DNA from: Citrobacter amalonaticus
GTDB taxonomy: Bacteria; Pseudomonadota; Gammaproteobacteria; Enterobacterales; Enterobacteriaceae
Assembly (NCBI RefSeq): GCF_018323885.1
Contig: NZ_AP024585.1
Coordinates: 2,728,001-2,792,000 of the forward strand
Direction of reading: 5' to 3'
DNA length: 64,000 bases
The number at the start of each line of letters is the position of its first letter. Within the stretch, counting starts at the first letter, position 1. The notes beneath the pieces are model-generated. The model did not search any database. It had not been told where the DNA came from and was given only the letters and a program-made list of their open reading frames with translations. A program made the translations under genes and the position numbers. Positions 1-9,705 of this stretch are shown one piece after another.

Positions 1-174
1 TAGATTGCAGGATTTGCGGTATGCATGCTTATGCACTCCTTTAACGCTTATTTTCTGTACGCGCTTACGGCTGCGCAGTGCTGACGCAGGGGGGCATTTG
101 CAGTATACTCCCGCCCTTAATTCTTAAACTGGTGCGGTAAACATCAACCCGCTTCATCAACGTAAGGTATTCCG

Positions 175-1908
175 GTGAATATTCAGGCTCTTCTCTCAGA
201 AAAAGTCAGTCAGGCCATGATTGCTGCAGGCGCGCCTGCAGATTGCGAACCGCAGGTTCGTCAGTCAGCAAAAGTACAGTTCGGCGACTATCAGGCCAAT
301 GGCATGATGGCAGTTGCTAAAAAACTGGGTATGGCTCCACGACAACTGGCTGAGCAGGTGCTGACTCATCTGGATCTGAACGGTATCGCCAGCAAAGTTG
401 AAATCGCGGGCCCTGGCTTTATCAATATCTTCCTCGACCCGGCATTCCTGGCGGAACATGTGGAACAGGCGTTGACCTCCGATCGTCTCGGCGTGACTAA
501 ACCGGCGAAGCAGACGGTAGTTGTCGATTACTCCGCGCCAAACGTGGCGAAAGAGATGCACGTCGGCCACCTGCGCTCCACCATTATCGGTGACGCCGCC
601 GTGCGTACCCTTGAGTTCCTCGGCCACCACGTTATTCGCGCCAACCACGTCGGCGACTGGGGCACTCAGTTCGGCATGCTGATCGCGTATCTGGAAAAAC
701 AGCAGCAGGAAAACGCCGGTGAAATGGCGCTGGCGGATCTCGAAGGTTTCTATCGTGAAGCCAAAAAACATTACGACGAAGATGAAGCCTTCGCCGAGCG
801 CGCCCGTAGCTACGTGGTAAAACTGCAGGGTGGCGACGAATACTTCCTGCAGATGTGGCGCAAACTGGTCGACATCACCATGTCCCAGAATCAGATCACC
901 TATGACCGTTTGAATGTAACCCTGACCCGCGACGATGTGATGGGCGAAAGCCTGTACAACCCGATGCTGCCGGGGATCGTGGCCGATCTGAAAGCCAAGG
1001 GTCTGGCCGTCGAAAGCGAAGGCGCCACCGTCGTATTCCTTGATGAGTATAAAAACAAGGAAGGCGAACCGATGGGGGTCATCATTCAGAAGAAAGATGG
1101 CGGCTATTTGTACACTACCACCGATATTGCCTGCGCCAAGTACCGTTATGAAACATTGCATGCCGATCGCGTGCTCTATTACATCGACTCCCGTCAGCAC
1201 CAGCACCTGATGCAAGCGTGGACCATCGTGCGTAAAGCCGGTTACGTGCCTGACGCCGTGCCGCTGGAACATCACATGTTCGGCATGATGCTGGGCAAAG
1301 ACGGTAAGCCGTTCAAAACGCGCGCAGGCGGTACGGTGAAACTGGCAGACCTGCTGGACGAAGCGCTGGAACGCGCCCGTCGTCTGGTGAGCGAGAAGAA
1401 CCCGGACATGCCGGCAGACGAACTGGAAAAACTGGCCAACGCCGTCGGGATAGGCGCGGTGAAATACGCCGATTTGTCCAAAAACCGCACCACCGACTAC
1501 ATATTCGACTGGGATAACATGCTGGCCTTCGAAGGCAATACCGCGCCTTACATGCAGTATGCCTACACCCGTGTGCTGTCGGTATTCCGTAAATCCGGTC
1601 TGGATGAAAATGATCTGGCGAACGCGAAGGTACAGCTCAGCGAAGATCGCGAAGCGCAACTGGCTGCCCGTCTGCTGCAGTTTGAAGAAACGCTGACCGT
1701 TGTTGCGCGTGAAGGGACGCCGCACGTAATGTGTGCCTACCTGTATGACGTCGCCGGTCTGTTCTCAGGCTTCTACGAACACTGCCCAATCCTGAGTGCA
1801 GAAAACGAAGAAGTTCGTAACAGCCGCCTGAAACTGGCGCTGCTGACGGCGAAAACGTTGAAGCTCGGTCTGGATACTCTGGGTATCGAAACCGTAGAAC
1901 GCATGTAA
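175..1908 (+). CDS. argS: Arginyl-tRNA synthetase
   Basis: Class I aminoacyl-tRNA synthetase that charges tRNA-Arg with arginine in the cytoplasm. The 577-residue product has the length of the E. coli enzyme. An N-terminal tRNA-binding domain covers about residues 1-110. The class I signature follows at about residues 122-132 ([15 protein letters not shown], the HIGH box appearing as HVGH), and the C-terminal anticodon-binding domain holds the conserved [12 protein letters not shown] segment. The start is a GTG with an AAGG ribosome-binding site just upstream (AACGTAAGGTATTCC). It is followed directly by an intrinsic terminator, so it is probably a single-gene unit. In E. coli the neighbour is flhE; here two rhamnogalacturonide genes lie between them. 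Housekeeping gene with no anomaly seen. Confidence 0.98.
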   Translation: MNIQALLSEKVSQAMIAAGAPADCEPQVRQSAKVQFGDYQANGMMAVAKKLGMAPRQLAEQVLTHLDLNGIASKVEIAGPGFINIFLDPAFLAEHVEQALTSDRLGVTKPAKQTVVVDYSAPNVAKEMHVGHLRSTIIGDAAVRTLEFLGHHVIRANHVGDWGTQFGMLIAYLEKQQQENAGEMALADLEGFYREAKKHYDEDEAFAERARSYVVKLQGGDEYFLQMWRKLVDITMSQNQITYDRLNVTLTRDDVMGESLYNPMLPGIVADLKAKGLAVESEGATVVFLDEYKNKEGEPMGVIIQKKDGGYLYTTTDIACAKYRYETLHADRVLYYIDSRQHQHLMQAWTIVRKAGYVPDAVPLEHHMFGMMLGKDGKPFKTRAGGTVKLADLLDEALERARRLVSEKNPDMPADELEKLANAVGIGAVKYADLSKNRTTDYIFDWDNMLAFEGNTAPYMQYAYTRVLSVFRKSGLDENDLANAKVQLSEDREAQLAARLLQFEETLTVVAREGTPHVMCAYLYDVAGLFSGFYEHCPILSAENEEVRNSRLKLALLTAKTLKLGLDTLGIETVERM

Positions 1909-1919
1909 GCGATAAACAG

Positions 1920-1948
1920 AACCCGGCAAATGCCGGGTTTTGTTTTTT
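1920..1948 (+). terminator. Intrinsic terminator after argS
   Basis: The hairpin AACCCGGC-AAAT-GCCGGGTT is followed by TTGTTTTTT, starting about 12 bases after the argS stop codon. It should end the argS transcript before the convergent rhiN gene. Confidence 0.88.
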
Positions 1949-1955
1949 CAGGCTA

Positions 1956-3095
1956 TCAGAAATACTTCCGCAAATACTCCGTCAGACACAGCATCGCCAT
2001 CGCCTGGCCATAGGGCATGGAAGTCAGCGGAATCGCCCGGTAGAAGTCGAGATCGTGGCCCATGCCCGTACCGAAAGACGTTTGCAGCAACTCCCCTTGC
2101 GGTGAAATGTTCCGCACAATTCCACGAATCGCTTTTTCCGCCACATCGGCATAGTCCGCACTGACATAACGCTTGCGCACCGCTTTTAAAATTCCGTAGG
2201 CAAATCCTGCGGTAGCGGAGGCTTCCAGGTAGGAGTGCGGATCGTCAAGCAGCGTGTGCCACAACCCGCTTTCATCCTGACAGTTCGCCAGCGCAGCAAT
2301 CTGCGCATTCAGCACCTGTACCAGATAGCGGCGCACGGCGTTATTTTCTGGCAGGTCCACCAGTTCGAGGAAGTCCGGGATCACAATGGTCAGCCAGCTA
2401 TTGCCGCGTGCCCAACGGGCACTGGCAAAGTTATGATGCCCGTCGTAATTCCAGCCGTGGAACCACAGGCCAGTCTCCCGGTCCATCAGATTCTGTACGT
2501 GCAGCAAAAACTGATAGGTCGCCTCTTCCACATATTCAGGACGCTTAAGCAACTTACCGATTTTCGCCAGTGGCAGCACCGTCATCATCAGGGTGTCATC
2601 CCACATTTGCTGATGGTTCTCTTCCGCCAGCGTGATGTGCTGCATACCGCCGTGATCGGTGCGCGGCATCTCATACATCGCCCATTCCGCCCACGCGTCA
2701 AGCCACGGCAGATAAGCGGGATTACGCGTCTCCTCGTAGCGATACGCCAGAGTCAAAAATGGTGCCATCGTGTTGACGTTTTTGGTGGTGGTCCCTTCAG
2801 CAAAACGGTCAGCAAACCAGTTGTCGATGATGTCGCGTATCGTTTCGTCGCCGGTCTGCTGGTAGTACTGATACATCCCGTACAGCCCAACGCCGTGCGT
2901 CCATTCCCATCCTGCCCAGCCTTTGGTGTCTATCACACGTCCGTCGTCAAGGCGCAGCAGAAATTGACCCGTCTCGTCCTTAATGTTCACCAGATTGGTC
3001 GTCACCGTCTGAATTAACGCTTTCAGCGCTTCCCGTGAGATAAACCGTTCCGGCTGACGCAGTAACGAGCTATGTTTGACAGGCCAAACCTTCAT
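1956..3095 (-). CDS. rhiN: Unsaturated rhamnogalacturonyl hydrolase, GH105 family (RhiN/YteR-like)
   Basis: Predicted intracellular glycoside hydrolase that removes the unsaturated galacturonyl residue from rhamnogalacturonan disaccharides left by lyase action. The 379-residue protein has no signal peptide and shows the alpha/alpha-barrel features of GH88/GH105: an N-terminal WTHGVGLYGMYQYY segment, a central QMWDDTLMM segment whose Asp matches the general acid of YteR, and FHGWNYDGHHNFASARWARG. It starts 4 bases after the stop of the upstream transporter gene, with GAGGG as ribosome-binding site, so the two genes form one operon. The pairing matches the rhiTN operon of Dickeya. Family assignment is strong; exact substrate is inferred from the pairing. 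Confidence 0.85.
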   Translation of the reverse strand: MKVWPVKHSSLLRQPERFISREALKALIQTVTTNLVNIKDETGQFLLRLDDGRVIDTKGWAGWEWTHGVGLYGMYQYYQQTGDETIRDIIDNWFADRFAEGTTTKNVNTMAPFLTLAYRYEETRNPAYLPWLDAWAEWAMYEMPRTDHGGMQHITLAEENHQQMWDDTLMMTVLPLAKIGKLLKRPEYVEEATYQFLLHVQNLMDRETGLWFHGWNYDGHHNFASARWARGNSWLTIVIPDFLELVDLPENNAVRRYLVQVLNAQIAALANCQDESGLWHTLLDDPHSYLEASATAGFAYGILKAVRKRYVSADYADVAEKAIRGIVRNISPQGELLQTSFGTGMGHDLDFYRAIPLTSMPYGQAMAMLCLTEYLRKYF

Positions 3096-3099
3096 ATCT

Positions 3100-4683
3100 T
3101 TACCCTCTGTGATAAGTCGAATTCCATATCGCAGCCTGCTTCAGTGAAGGAGCCGCGGGTTTATTACGATTCAGGTAACCAATATTGTTGTTACCCCAAA
3201 GTGATTCATACGGCAGCCCGGCAAGCATCTCGACGGTGGCGCGTGCCTGTGGGGTAATACTTTCCGGCATTGTGCGACCGGATTCGCGCATTTTCACCGT
3301 CTCTTCACGCAGCGTGCTGTGGGTCTGCAAATTCAGTTTAAAGCGCAGGGAGACCAGGAAGCCGCAGGCCAGCACCAGCAGCGTACCGCAACTGAGAATC
3401 AACAGAATGGTATGGCTGACCGCTTCAGGCTGCGTGCTCTGCCCTGAAACAAAGCCCGACATTTGCATGATAATCCCAACCAGCATCACCGCCCCTGCCT
3501 GCGACGCTTTACGCGTCAGGGTCATGATCCCGGCGAAGATCCCTTCGCGGCGCTGACCGGTAATGACTTCATCGACATCCGCAATGTAGGTGTAAGTGTT
3601 CCACGGAACGTAGTTGATACCGCCACGACCCAGCCCCGCCACCGCAGAAACCAGCAGCAACAGAGAGTAGATGTCGCTCAATCCGGCGTAGTAAAGCACC
3701 GCGTAAGAGAGCGAGCTCAGACCGAACAACACCACGACCATTCGATAGGACGGCGCGGGCCCAAAACGGATGCACAACGGGATCATGGCAATAACCGCAA
3801 TGAACTGGAAAATCGCCATCGTACCGAGCAAATTCGACGCCATTGACGCTTCCTGCATCAGGACAAACACCACATAGTAAGTAAAGACGGCGTTGAACAC
3901 GTCCTGCGCGATGTAACCGCCGAGATACATCCCCAGATGTTGACGGAAAATCTTAATCCGCAGTGTGGAACTCAACTCTACGAACAGGCGGTTCATGCTC
4001 TGGCTGAACGTCAGGCTCTTTTTCTCTTCTTCCGCCCGCAGCGCCGCTTCCGTCCACTCTTCACGCGGGCGTTCCCAGGTAAAGAACCAGACAAAAGTCA
4101 GCATCAGTGCGCACAGCACTGAGAACACCAGACTTGCATAAAAGAAGGAGATGGGGTTGTCCTTGCCGAAGGCGGTTAACAAAATGCCGGGCAGGAAAGA
4201 GGCCAGAATGGCGGACATTTGCGCCATTCCGATACGCGCGCCGGAAAACTTGGTTTTCTGTTTGAAATCATCGGTCATCTCCGGCACCAGCGTTTCGTAA
4301 GGCACCAGAATCATGGTATAGACGATATCAAACAGCAGATAGGTCAGCAGGTAATACCAGAATCCCATGTCCCCTACCCACATCAGTGAATAGCTGAATA
4401 CACATGGGATCCCCAGCAAGATAAAGAATTTACGCCGACCAAAGCGTTTACCGAGCCAGGTGGAACCGAAGTTATCGGTCAAAAAGCCCATCAGCGGACT
4501 GACGACAGCATCAAGCACCCTTGCAGCCGCAAAGATGAAGGTCGCTTCGATAGGAGAAAGCCCGCAGAACGTCGTATAGAAATAGAGCAGCCAGGCTGCC
4601 GTGAGCGCCGTGGTGCCTGCTCCCAGAAAATCGCCTGAACCATAGGCGAAATAATTCACCAATCCAATTTTACGTGTTTTCAT
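3100..4683 (-). CDS. rhiT: GPH-type sugar/cation symporter, probable rhamnogalacturonide transporter (RhiT-like)
   Basis: Twelve-helix major facilitator protein of the glycoside-pentoside-hexuronide:cation symporter group (MelB relatives), placed in the inner membrane. Its 527 residues begin YFAYGSGDFLGAG and carry the family segment FGRRKFFILLGIP near residue 85. The C-terminal tail beyond the last helix is about 70 residues and hydrophilic. It is the first gene of a two-gene operon with the GH105 hydrolase, so the expected substrate is an unsaturated rhamnogalacturonan oligosaccharide imported for cleavage inside the cell. A KdgR-like box lies about 170 bp upstream. The transporter family is clear; the substrate is inferred from the partner gene. 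Confidence 0.82.
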   Translation of the reverse strand: MKTRKIGLVNYFAYGSGDFLGAGTTALTAAWLLYFYTTFCGLSPIEATFIFAAARVLDAVVSPLMGFLTDNFGSTWLGKRFGRRKFFILLGIPCVFSYSLMWVGDMGFWYYLLTYLLFDIVYTMILVPYETLVPEMTDDFKQKTKFSGARIGMAQMSAILASFLPGILLTAFGKDNPISFFYASLVFSVLCALMLTFVWFFTWERPREEWTEAALRAEEEKKSLTFSQSMNRLFVELSSTLRIKIFRQHLGMYLGGYIAQDVFNAVFTYYVVFVLMQEASMASNLLGTMAIFQFIAVIAMIPLCIRFGPAPSYRMVVVLFGLSSLSYAVLYYAGLSDIYSLLLLVSAVAGLGRGGINYVPWNTYTYIADVDEVITGQRREGIFAGIMTLTRKASQAGAVMLVGIIMQMSGFVSGQSTQPEAVSHTILLILSCGTLLVLACGFLVSLRFKLNLQTHSTLREETVKMRESGRTMPESITPQARATVEMLAGLPYESLWGNNNIGYLNRNKPAAPSLKQAAIWNSTYHRG

Positions 4684-4854
4684 TGCCGTTAACCCTGCAA
4701 ATGGTTGGGGGACTCCCGGCCGGTTGGCTGCGCCAAAGGAGTTCTTACACGGCTACAGTAAGAGCTTACAAAGTGGGATACCTTTTCGTTTTTGCCACCG
4801 GTGAGAGTGAAATGGCAAAAACGCAAAGAGACCGGCAACGCGTGTCACCGATTT

Positions 4855-4871
4855 ATAAAACAGCGTTTCTT
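4855..4871. promoter_or_regulatory. Possible KdgR operator upstream of rhiT
   Basis: ATAAAAC-AGC-GTTTCTT is an imperfect palindrome differing by one base per half from the KdgR-type ATGAAAC-N3-GTTTCAT. KdgR represses pectin-catabolism genes, including rhiTN in Dickeya. One site found by eye is weak evidence. Confidence 0.35.
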
Positions 4872-4889
4872 TTCAATCAAAAGGCAAGG

Positions 4890-4930
4890 TCAAAAATGCG
4901 AGTCAGGCAGCAGTTTAGCGTACTGCCTGA
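4890..4930 (-). terminator. Probable terminator of the flhBAE operon
   Basis: On the minus strand, after the flhE stop, TCAGGCAG and CTGCCTGA form an 8-bp stem with a 12-base loop. CTCGCATTTTTGA follows, giving a five-T tract shortly after the stem. It separates flhE from the rhiT promoter region (4684-4945), in which I see no gene. Confidence 0.5.
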
Positions 4931-4945
4931 TGAGGAGAATAACCG

Positions 4946-5338
4946 TTAACGATAGTTCACAATCACCTGATTGCTCTGAACTTTTAATGCGGGAATTAAG
5001 CGACCACCGCCGGGAACTTCCCAGATGAAACGCAGGGGTTCAACGGCAGGCACGTTGTTAAATGCCTGCGTGGTGCCGCTCTGCCCTTCTATCTCTACAC
5101 AGCGTGATTGTGAACATAAGCGCACGCGTAAACCGGCAGGCGTCGGGCCATTCAGTTCATATCGCCAGGCGACCAGCGTCATCAGACCGGAGACAGGCTG
5201 GCTGGATGAAAGCGGCGACGACGAGGCCGCCACGCCGCGGTGATTCAGGGTTATGCCGATACTACTGGCCTGCCACGCCCCTTCCCCGGCAGCCTGTACC
5301 ACCAGCGGGAAAAGTAACAGCCAAAGCAGTTTGCGCAT
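4946..5338 (-). CDS. flhE: Flagellar protein FlhE
   Basis: Small periplasmic protein of the flagellar export operon, linked in Salmonella and E. coli to proton gating of the flagellar type III apparatus; it is dispensable for assembly. The 130-residue length is that of the E. coli protein. The N-terminus MRKLLWLLLFPLVVQAAGEG is a cleavable signal peptide. Two cysteines (RLCSQSRCVEIEG) may form a disulfide. Its ATG shares one base with the flhA stop (TAATG), so translation is probably coupled. It is the last gene of flhB-flhA-flhE and is followed by a hairpin and T tract. Confidence 0.95.
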   Translation of the reverse strand: MRKLLWLLLFPLVVQAAGEGAWQASSIGITLNHRGVAASSSPLSSSQPVSGLMTLVAWRYELNGPTPAGLRVRLCSQSRCVEIEGQSGTTQAFNNVPAVEPLRFIWEVPGGGRLIPALKVQSNQVIVNYR

Positions 5339-7416
5339 TATTTACCTCCAATGGTTGCCGTCATGCGGATGTTACGGTTATCGGACAGCTCCATGTTCGA
5401 CAGCACCACCAGTTGCGGCAGGCTGCGGCGCAGGAAGCGCGACAACAATGGACGCAACGCATGGTTAACCAGCAGCACCGGCGGCGCACCCAGCATTTCC
5501 TGGCGGGACAGCGCCTCCTGAGTTTGCGCCAATAGTCGATCGGCAAGGCCGGGTTCCAGTCCCCCACCGCCCTGGAGTGCCTGCAGCAGCAGGCGTTCGA
5601 GCGCGGTATCGAGGCCAATCACATTAACTTCATGATTACCCGGGAACCACTGCTGGGTGATGGCGCGCCCCAGCGCCACGCGAACCACCGCCGTGAGTTC
5701 ATGCGGATCGCTCTGCAATGGCGCATGTTCCGCCAGCGTTTCCAGAATAGTGCGCATATCGCGAATTGGCACTTTTTCGTCCAGCAGGTTCTGCAACACT
5801 TTATGCAGCGTGGTCAGGGTCACCACGCCCGGCACTAAATCTTCGGTCAGCTTCGGCATCTCCTGCGACACGCGATCCAGCAGTTGCTGCGCCTCCTGGC
5901 GACCGAACAGTTCAGCCGCATACTGACCAATCAGATGGTTCAGATGGGTGGCGACTACTGTACTGGCCTCCACTACGGTAAAGCCCTGAATCTGCGCCTG
6001 CTCTTTTAAGGCACTTTCAATCCAGATCGCGTCCAGTCCAAATGCCGGATCCACTGTCTGTTCGCCCGGTAATGTCCCCGCCGCCGTGCCTGGGTTTATC
6101 GCCAGCCAGCGTCCCGGATAGGCGTCGCCGCTGCCAATCTCCACCCCTTTCATCAGGATGCGGTAATGCGCAGGTTGCAGATCCATATTGTCGCGGATAT
6201 GCACCACCGGCGGCAGAAAGCCCATGTCCTGGGCGAACTTTTTACGGATACTGCGGATACGACCCAGCAGTTCGCCGTCCTGCTGAAAATCGACCATCGG
6301 GATCAGGCGATAGCCCACTTCCATGCCGAGTGAGTCTTCCAGTTGCACATCGTTCCAGGTGGCTTCCACCACTGAGTTGTTTTCCGCAACTTTAGTCGGT
6401 TGTGGCTCGACAGGCGCCTTCTGCTCACGTCCCCGGATCCACCAGGCCAGTCCCAGCAGCGCGGCGGTAAACATCAGGAACACCAGGTTTGGCATGCCCG
6501 GCACCAGGCCCAGCAGACCCAGAACCGCGGCGCTCAGCAACATCACGCTCGGATTACTGAACAGTTGCCCGACCATCTGCTCGCCGACGTCCTGATCGGT
6601 ACTGACGCGGGTGACGATGACGCCCGCCGCGGTTGAAATCACCAGCGCGGGGATCTGCGCCACCAGACCATCACCGATGGTCAACAGGGTATAGCTTTCC
6701 GCAGCATGCCCCATGCTCATCCCATGTTGCAGCACCCCCACCAGCAGACCGCCCACAACGTTAATCACCATAATCAGAATACCGGCGATGGCGTCGCCAC
6801 GAACGAACTTACTCGCACCGTCCATTGAGCCATAGAAGTCGGCTTCCTGAGTCACTTCAGAACGACGCTTTTTCGCCTCATCTTCACCGATAAGGCCGGC
6901 ATTAAGGTCGGCGTCAATCGCCATCTGTTTACCCGGCATCCCGTCAAGAACGAAGCGCGCACCCACTTCAGCGATACGCCCGGCACCTTTGGTGATAACC
7001 ATAAAGTTGATGATGACGAGAATAACAAACACCACGATGCCGATAGCAAAGTTACCGCCGACCAGGAAGTGACCAAACGCTTCAACGACCTTGCCCGCCG
7101 CCGCCGCGCCAGTGTGCCCTTCCATCAAAATAATACGAGTGGAAGCCACGTTCAGCGCCAGACGCAGCAGCGTAGTGAACAGCAGAATGGTCGGAAACGC
7201 GGCAAACTCCAACGTGCGCTGGGTGAACATCGCCACCAGCAGCACCATAATCGACAGTGCGATGTTAAAGGTAAACAGCAGGTCAAGGATGAACGCCGGC
7301 AACGGCAGGACCATCATCGACAGGATCAGCAGAATGAGGATTGGCCCGGCAAGGATCTGCCACTGCGTGGTTTTCATGTTGTTGGGCAGGCGCAGCATCG
7401 CAACCAGATTAGCCAT
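5338..7416 (-). CDS. flhA: Flagellar type III export protein FlhA
   Basis: Core membrane component of the flagellar export gate. About the first 330 residues form eight transmembrane helices; the cytoplasmic remainder forms the nonameric ring that docks chaperone-substrate complexes. The 692-residue length equals that of E. coli FlhA, and long conserved stretches are visible, such as RLALNVASTRIILMEGHTG, the cytoplasmic-loop segment DGMPGKQMAIDADLNAG and the acidic/basic EDEAKKRRSEV. The start overlaps the flhB end by 8 bases, as in E. coli. FlhDC is expected to control it as a class II gene. Nothing unusual seen. Confidence 0.98.
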   Translation of the reverse strand: MANLVAMLRLPNNMKTTQWQILAGPILILLILSMMVLPLPAFILDLLFTFNIALSIMVLLVAMFTQRTLEFAAFPTILLFTTLLRLALNVASTRIILMEGHTGAAAAGKVVEAFGHFLVGGNFAIGIVVFVILVIINFMVITKGAGRIAEVGARFVLDGMPGKQMAIDADLNAGLIGEDEAKKRRSEVTQEADFYGSMDGASKFVRGDAIAGILIMVINVVGGLLVGVLQHGMSMGHAAESYTLLTIGDGLVAQIPALVISTAAGVIVTRVSTDQDVGEQMVGQLFSNPSVMLLSAAVLGLLGLVPGMPNLVFLMFTAALLGLAWWIRGREQKAPVEPQPTKVAENNSVVEATWNDVQLEDSLGMEVGYRLIPMVDFQQDGELLGRIRSIRKKFAQDMGFLPPVVHIRDNMDLQPAHYRILMKGVEIGSGDAYPGRWLAINPGTAAGTLPGEQTVDPAFGLDAIWIESALKEQAQIQGFTVVEASTVVATHLNHLIGQYAAELFGRQEAQQLLDRVSQEMPKLTEDLVPGVVTLTTLHKVLQNLLDEKVPIRDMRTILETLAEHAPLQSDPHELTAVVRVALGRAITQQWFPGNHEVNVIGLDTALERLLLQALQGGGGLEPGLADRLLAQTQEALSRQEMLGAPPVLLVNHALRPLLSRFLRRSLPQLVVLSNMELSDNRNIRMTATIGGK

Positions 7417-8563
7417 CGGTAGTCTTCTCGTTCATAAAATCCAGGGCTTCAGGCACTGGAAGATTTGCAGGTTGTGGTGGACGTTCCCCACCGGCGAGCC
7501 GCCAGCGTTTAAGCTGCCACACCCAGGCCAGCACTTCCGCGACGGCGGCGTACAGTTGTCCGGGGATCTGCTGACCAATCTCAGCATGGCGATAAAGCGC
7601 ACGCGCCAGCGGCGGCGCTTCAAGGGTGGGAATTTTGTTCTCGGCACCGATCTCGCGAATGCGCAGGGCCACAAGTCCGGCCCCTTTCGCCACGACTTTC
7701 GGCGCGCTCATCTTATTTTCGTCGTATTGCAGCGCCACCGAATAGTGAGTCGGGTTGGTGACGATGACATCGGCATTAGGGACATCACTCATCATGCGTC
7801 GACTCGCCGCCTGGCGCTGCATCTGCCGGATACGCCCCTTCACATGAGGGTCGCCTTCATTCTGTTTAAATTCGTCACGGATATCCTGGCGTGACATGCG
7901 TAATTTTTTCAAATGGCTCATGATCTGGAAAATCACGTCGAATCCGACCATCGGGATCACCCCCAGCACCACCAGCAGCGCACACAGCCCAACGAGATCC
8001 AGCGCATTGCCCATCGCCGCGCGCGGTGACTCCGCCATCAGGCGCATCATCTCCGGCCAGTTATGCCACAGATACATCGCCGTCACGCTGCCCACCAGTG
8101 TGGATTTCAGAATGGCTTTCAACAATTCCGCCCCGGTCTGCGCGGAAAACATGCGTTTGATGCCTGGCAGCGGATTGAGCTTGGAAAATTTGGGTTGCAG
8201 TGATTTACCGCTGAAGACCAGACCGCCAAGCAGAACCGGCGAGATCAGCGCCACCAGCACCACGCCGGTAATCAGCGGCAGCAGCGCGATCATCGCTTCT
8301 TTAATCAGCAGAATAATTTGCCCGAGGATCAGATTAGGATCATTGACCATGCTGTGGTCAAAACGCAGTCCTGCCGACAACATGCCCGATAATCGTCTGG
8401 CCAACGACTCGCCGCCAATCCAGATAATGCAGACGCCCACCAGCAAAATGAGCAGTGAGGTCAATTCTCTGGAACGGGGGATCTGCCCCTCTTCCCGCGC
8501 TTTCTCAAGTCGGTGGGGTGTGGGGGCTTCTGTTTTGTCGTCGTTGTCGTTTTCGTCTGCCAC
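7409..8563 (-). CDS. flhB: Flagellar export switch protein FlhB
   Basis: Membrane protein of the flagellar export apparatus that switches substrate specificity from rod/hook to filament proteins. Four transmembrane helices precede a cytoplasmic domain with the autocleavage motif NPTH (in VTNPTHYSVALQY). I place the start at the GTG giving MADENDNDDKTEAPTPHR (384 residues), which aligns with the E. coli start MSDESDDKTEAPT. An in-frame ATG nine bases upstream (8572) is possible, but neither has an obvious ribosome-binding site. In E. coli cheZ lies just upstream; here a fimbrial operon on the other strand intervenes, so the flhB promoter must lie in the 8.56-9.07 kb gap. Confidence 0.95.
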   Translation of the reverse strand: MADENDNDDKTEAPTPHRLEKAREEGQIPRSRELTSLLILLVGVCIIWIGGESLARRLSGMLSAGLRFDHSMVNDPNLILGQIILLIKEAMIALLPLITGVVLVALISPVLLGGLVFSGKSLQPKFSKLNPLPGIKRMFSAQTGAELLKAILKSTLVGSVTAMYLWHNWPEMMRLMAESPRAAMGNALDLVGLCALLVVLGVIPMVGFDVIFQIMSHLKKLRMSRQDIRDEFKQNEGDPHVKGRIRQMQRQAASRRMMSDVPNADVIVTNPTHYSVALQYDENKMSAPKVVAKGAGLVALRIREIGAENKIPTLEAPPLARALYRHAEIGQQIPGQLYAAVAEVLAWVWQLKRWRLAGGERPPQPANLPVPEALDFMNEKTTDG

Positions 8564-8572
8564 GGCCCGCAT

Positions 8573-9078
8573 CTGTGATGATTTACAATAGGGCTCATTG
8601 TGCCCTTCCCCGCGCGAAGCAATGCGGAGAACAAAGGGGTGATTCCCCGCTTTTTTGACTGTTACCCCTCTCAGCAGAGTATTTTCAGAATTTATTTAGT
8701 CTTAATCTGGAATCTATCTTTTGACGCTGAGGACAACATAATGATTGACAAACCCTCAAAGAGAAAAATAAAAACTCAAAAAGACACATGACACTAACAA
8801 TACAAAACAAATAAAAAACACAGGTTAACACATTCATTTCTACAAATAAAAAATACATCAACACATTAAATTCAGTGTTTTTATTTTATAACCCCATCTT
8901 ACTTAACCCACTTTATATATAGACATTATAAATATAAAAAACACATTTCATCGCGCAATCAAAAGGATTATTTTAAGTAACCTAAAACCATTAAACGATG
9001 GCAGAGTCAACAAACAAGCCCACTGTGTTGCTTAATAACAAAGTGACGGGATATGAACGTTAACATATGGAGATTGCG
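8573..9078. other. AT-rich intergenic region between flhB and the fimbrial operon
   Basis: About 500 bases separate two divergent units. The flhB-proximal 80 bases have ordinary composition and should hold the FlhDC-dependent flhB promoter. From about 8680 on the sequence is visibly AT-rich, with many short A and T tracts (for example AAATAAAAAACACAGG and TTTATATATAGAC). This is typical of H-NS-bound fimbrial promoters. I found no inverted-repeat pair of fim-switch type and no convincing gene. Confidence 0.6.
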
Positions 9079-9633
9079 ATGCGTTTAACACCACTATTAA
9101 TAGCAGCTTCGCTATTATCACTCGCCTCTATGGGGAGTAGGGCAGATGAGAACAATGCAGGTACTATCCACTTCACCGGTGAAATTGTTGATCCAAGTTG
9201 TACTATAACGGGCGATAGCGGAAAAGACAGTACCGTATATCTTGGTTCTTTCGCGCCCAGCTTTTTTACCGGTAACGGTGGTAAATCCGACGATGCCGCA
9301 TTTACCATTACGTTGGCTGGCTGCCCAGTGGCAACCACAGGATTAGATCGTATTCAGTTAACATTTAAAGGCATCACCATCGTCGGACACGATGACCTTC
9401 TGGCACTTACGGCCGGCGGTGCCACTGGCGTCGGCATCTCTGTTAGCACTGAAGCAGCACCAACAACAAACCTCAACCTGACCGGCGCGGATGGCCAGGT
9501 GTATATTCCACTGCAAGCAACATCAGCCGATATATCCCAAAATTTCGTCGCCCGCTATGAATCCTATGATGCGACGCCCATCACACCCGGAAATGCGTAT
9601 GCAGATATGACAGTCAATATTTTGTATCGCTAA
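9079..9633 (+). CDS. Fimbrial major subunit (type 1 pilin family)
   Basis: Secreted pilin that would polymerise into the fimbrial shaft by donor-strand exchange. I prefer the ATG at 9079, because GGAG stands 6 bases before it; the ATG at 9067 overlaps that site. This gives 184 residues starting MRLTPLLIAASLLSLASMGS, a signal peptide probably cut after SRA. The mature protein has the paired cysteines of pilins (DPSCTITG and LAGCPVATT) and ends in alternating hydrophobics plus the penultimate tyrosine (ADMTVNILYR). First gene of a four-gene chaperone-usher operon. It appears to be the only shaft subunit; subfamily not assigned. Confidence 0.9.
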   Translation: MRLTPLLIAASLLSLASMGSRADENNAGTIHFTGEIVDPSCTITGDSGKDSTVYLGSFAPSFFTGNGGKSDDAAFTITLAGCPVATTGLDRIQLTFKGITIVGHDDLLALTAGGATGVGISVSTEAAPTTNLNLTGADGQVYIPLQATSADISQNFVARYESYDATPITPGNAYADMTVNILYR

Positions 9634-9705
9634 GTCGCCTCTTTAATTATCAGATGATAGCCTGCCCCGTGGCAGGTTATCTTCGCTATGCGTTGAGAAA
9701 ATAAA

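Noticed and set aside
265..1725. 486-codon open frame antisense to argS
   Set aside because: It lies wholly within argS in the complementary reading frame, shows His/Phe/Val-rich antisense composition, and has no independent start signal.
7091..7894. 267-codon open frame antisense to flhA/flhB
   Set aside because: It crosses two highly conserved export genes and has no recognisable family or ribosome-binding site.
8573..9078. Invertible fim-type switch controlling the fimbriae
   Set aside because: No pair of inverted repeats of suitable length and no recombinase gene nearby.
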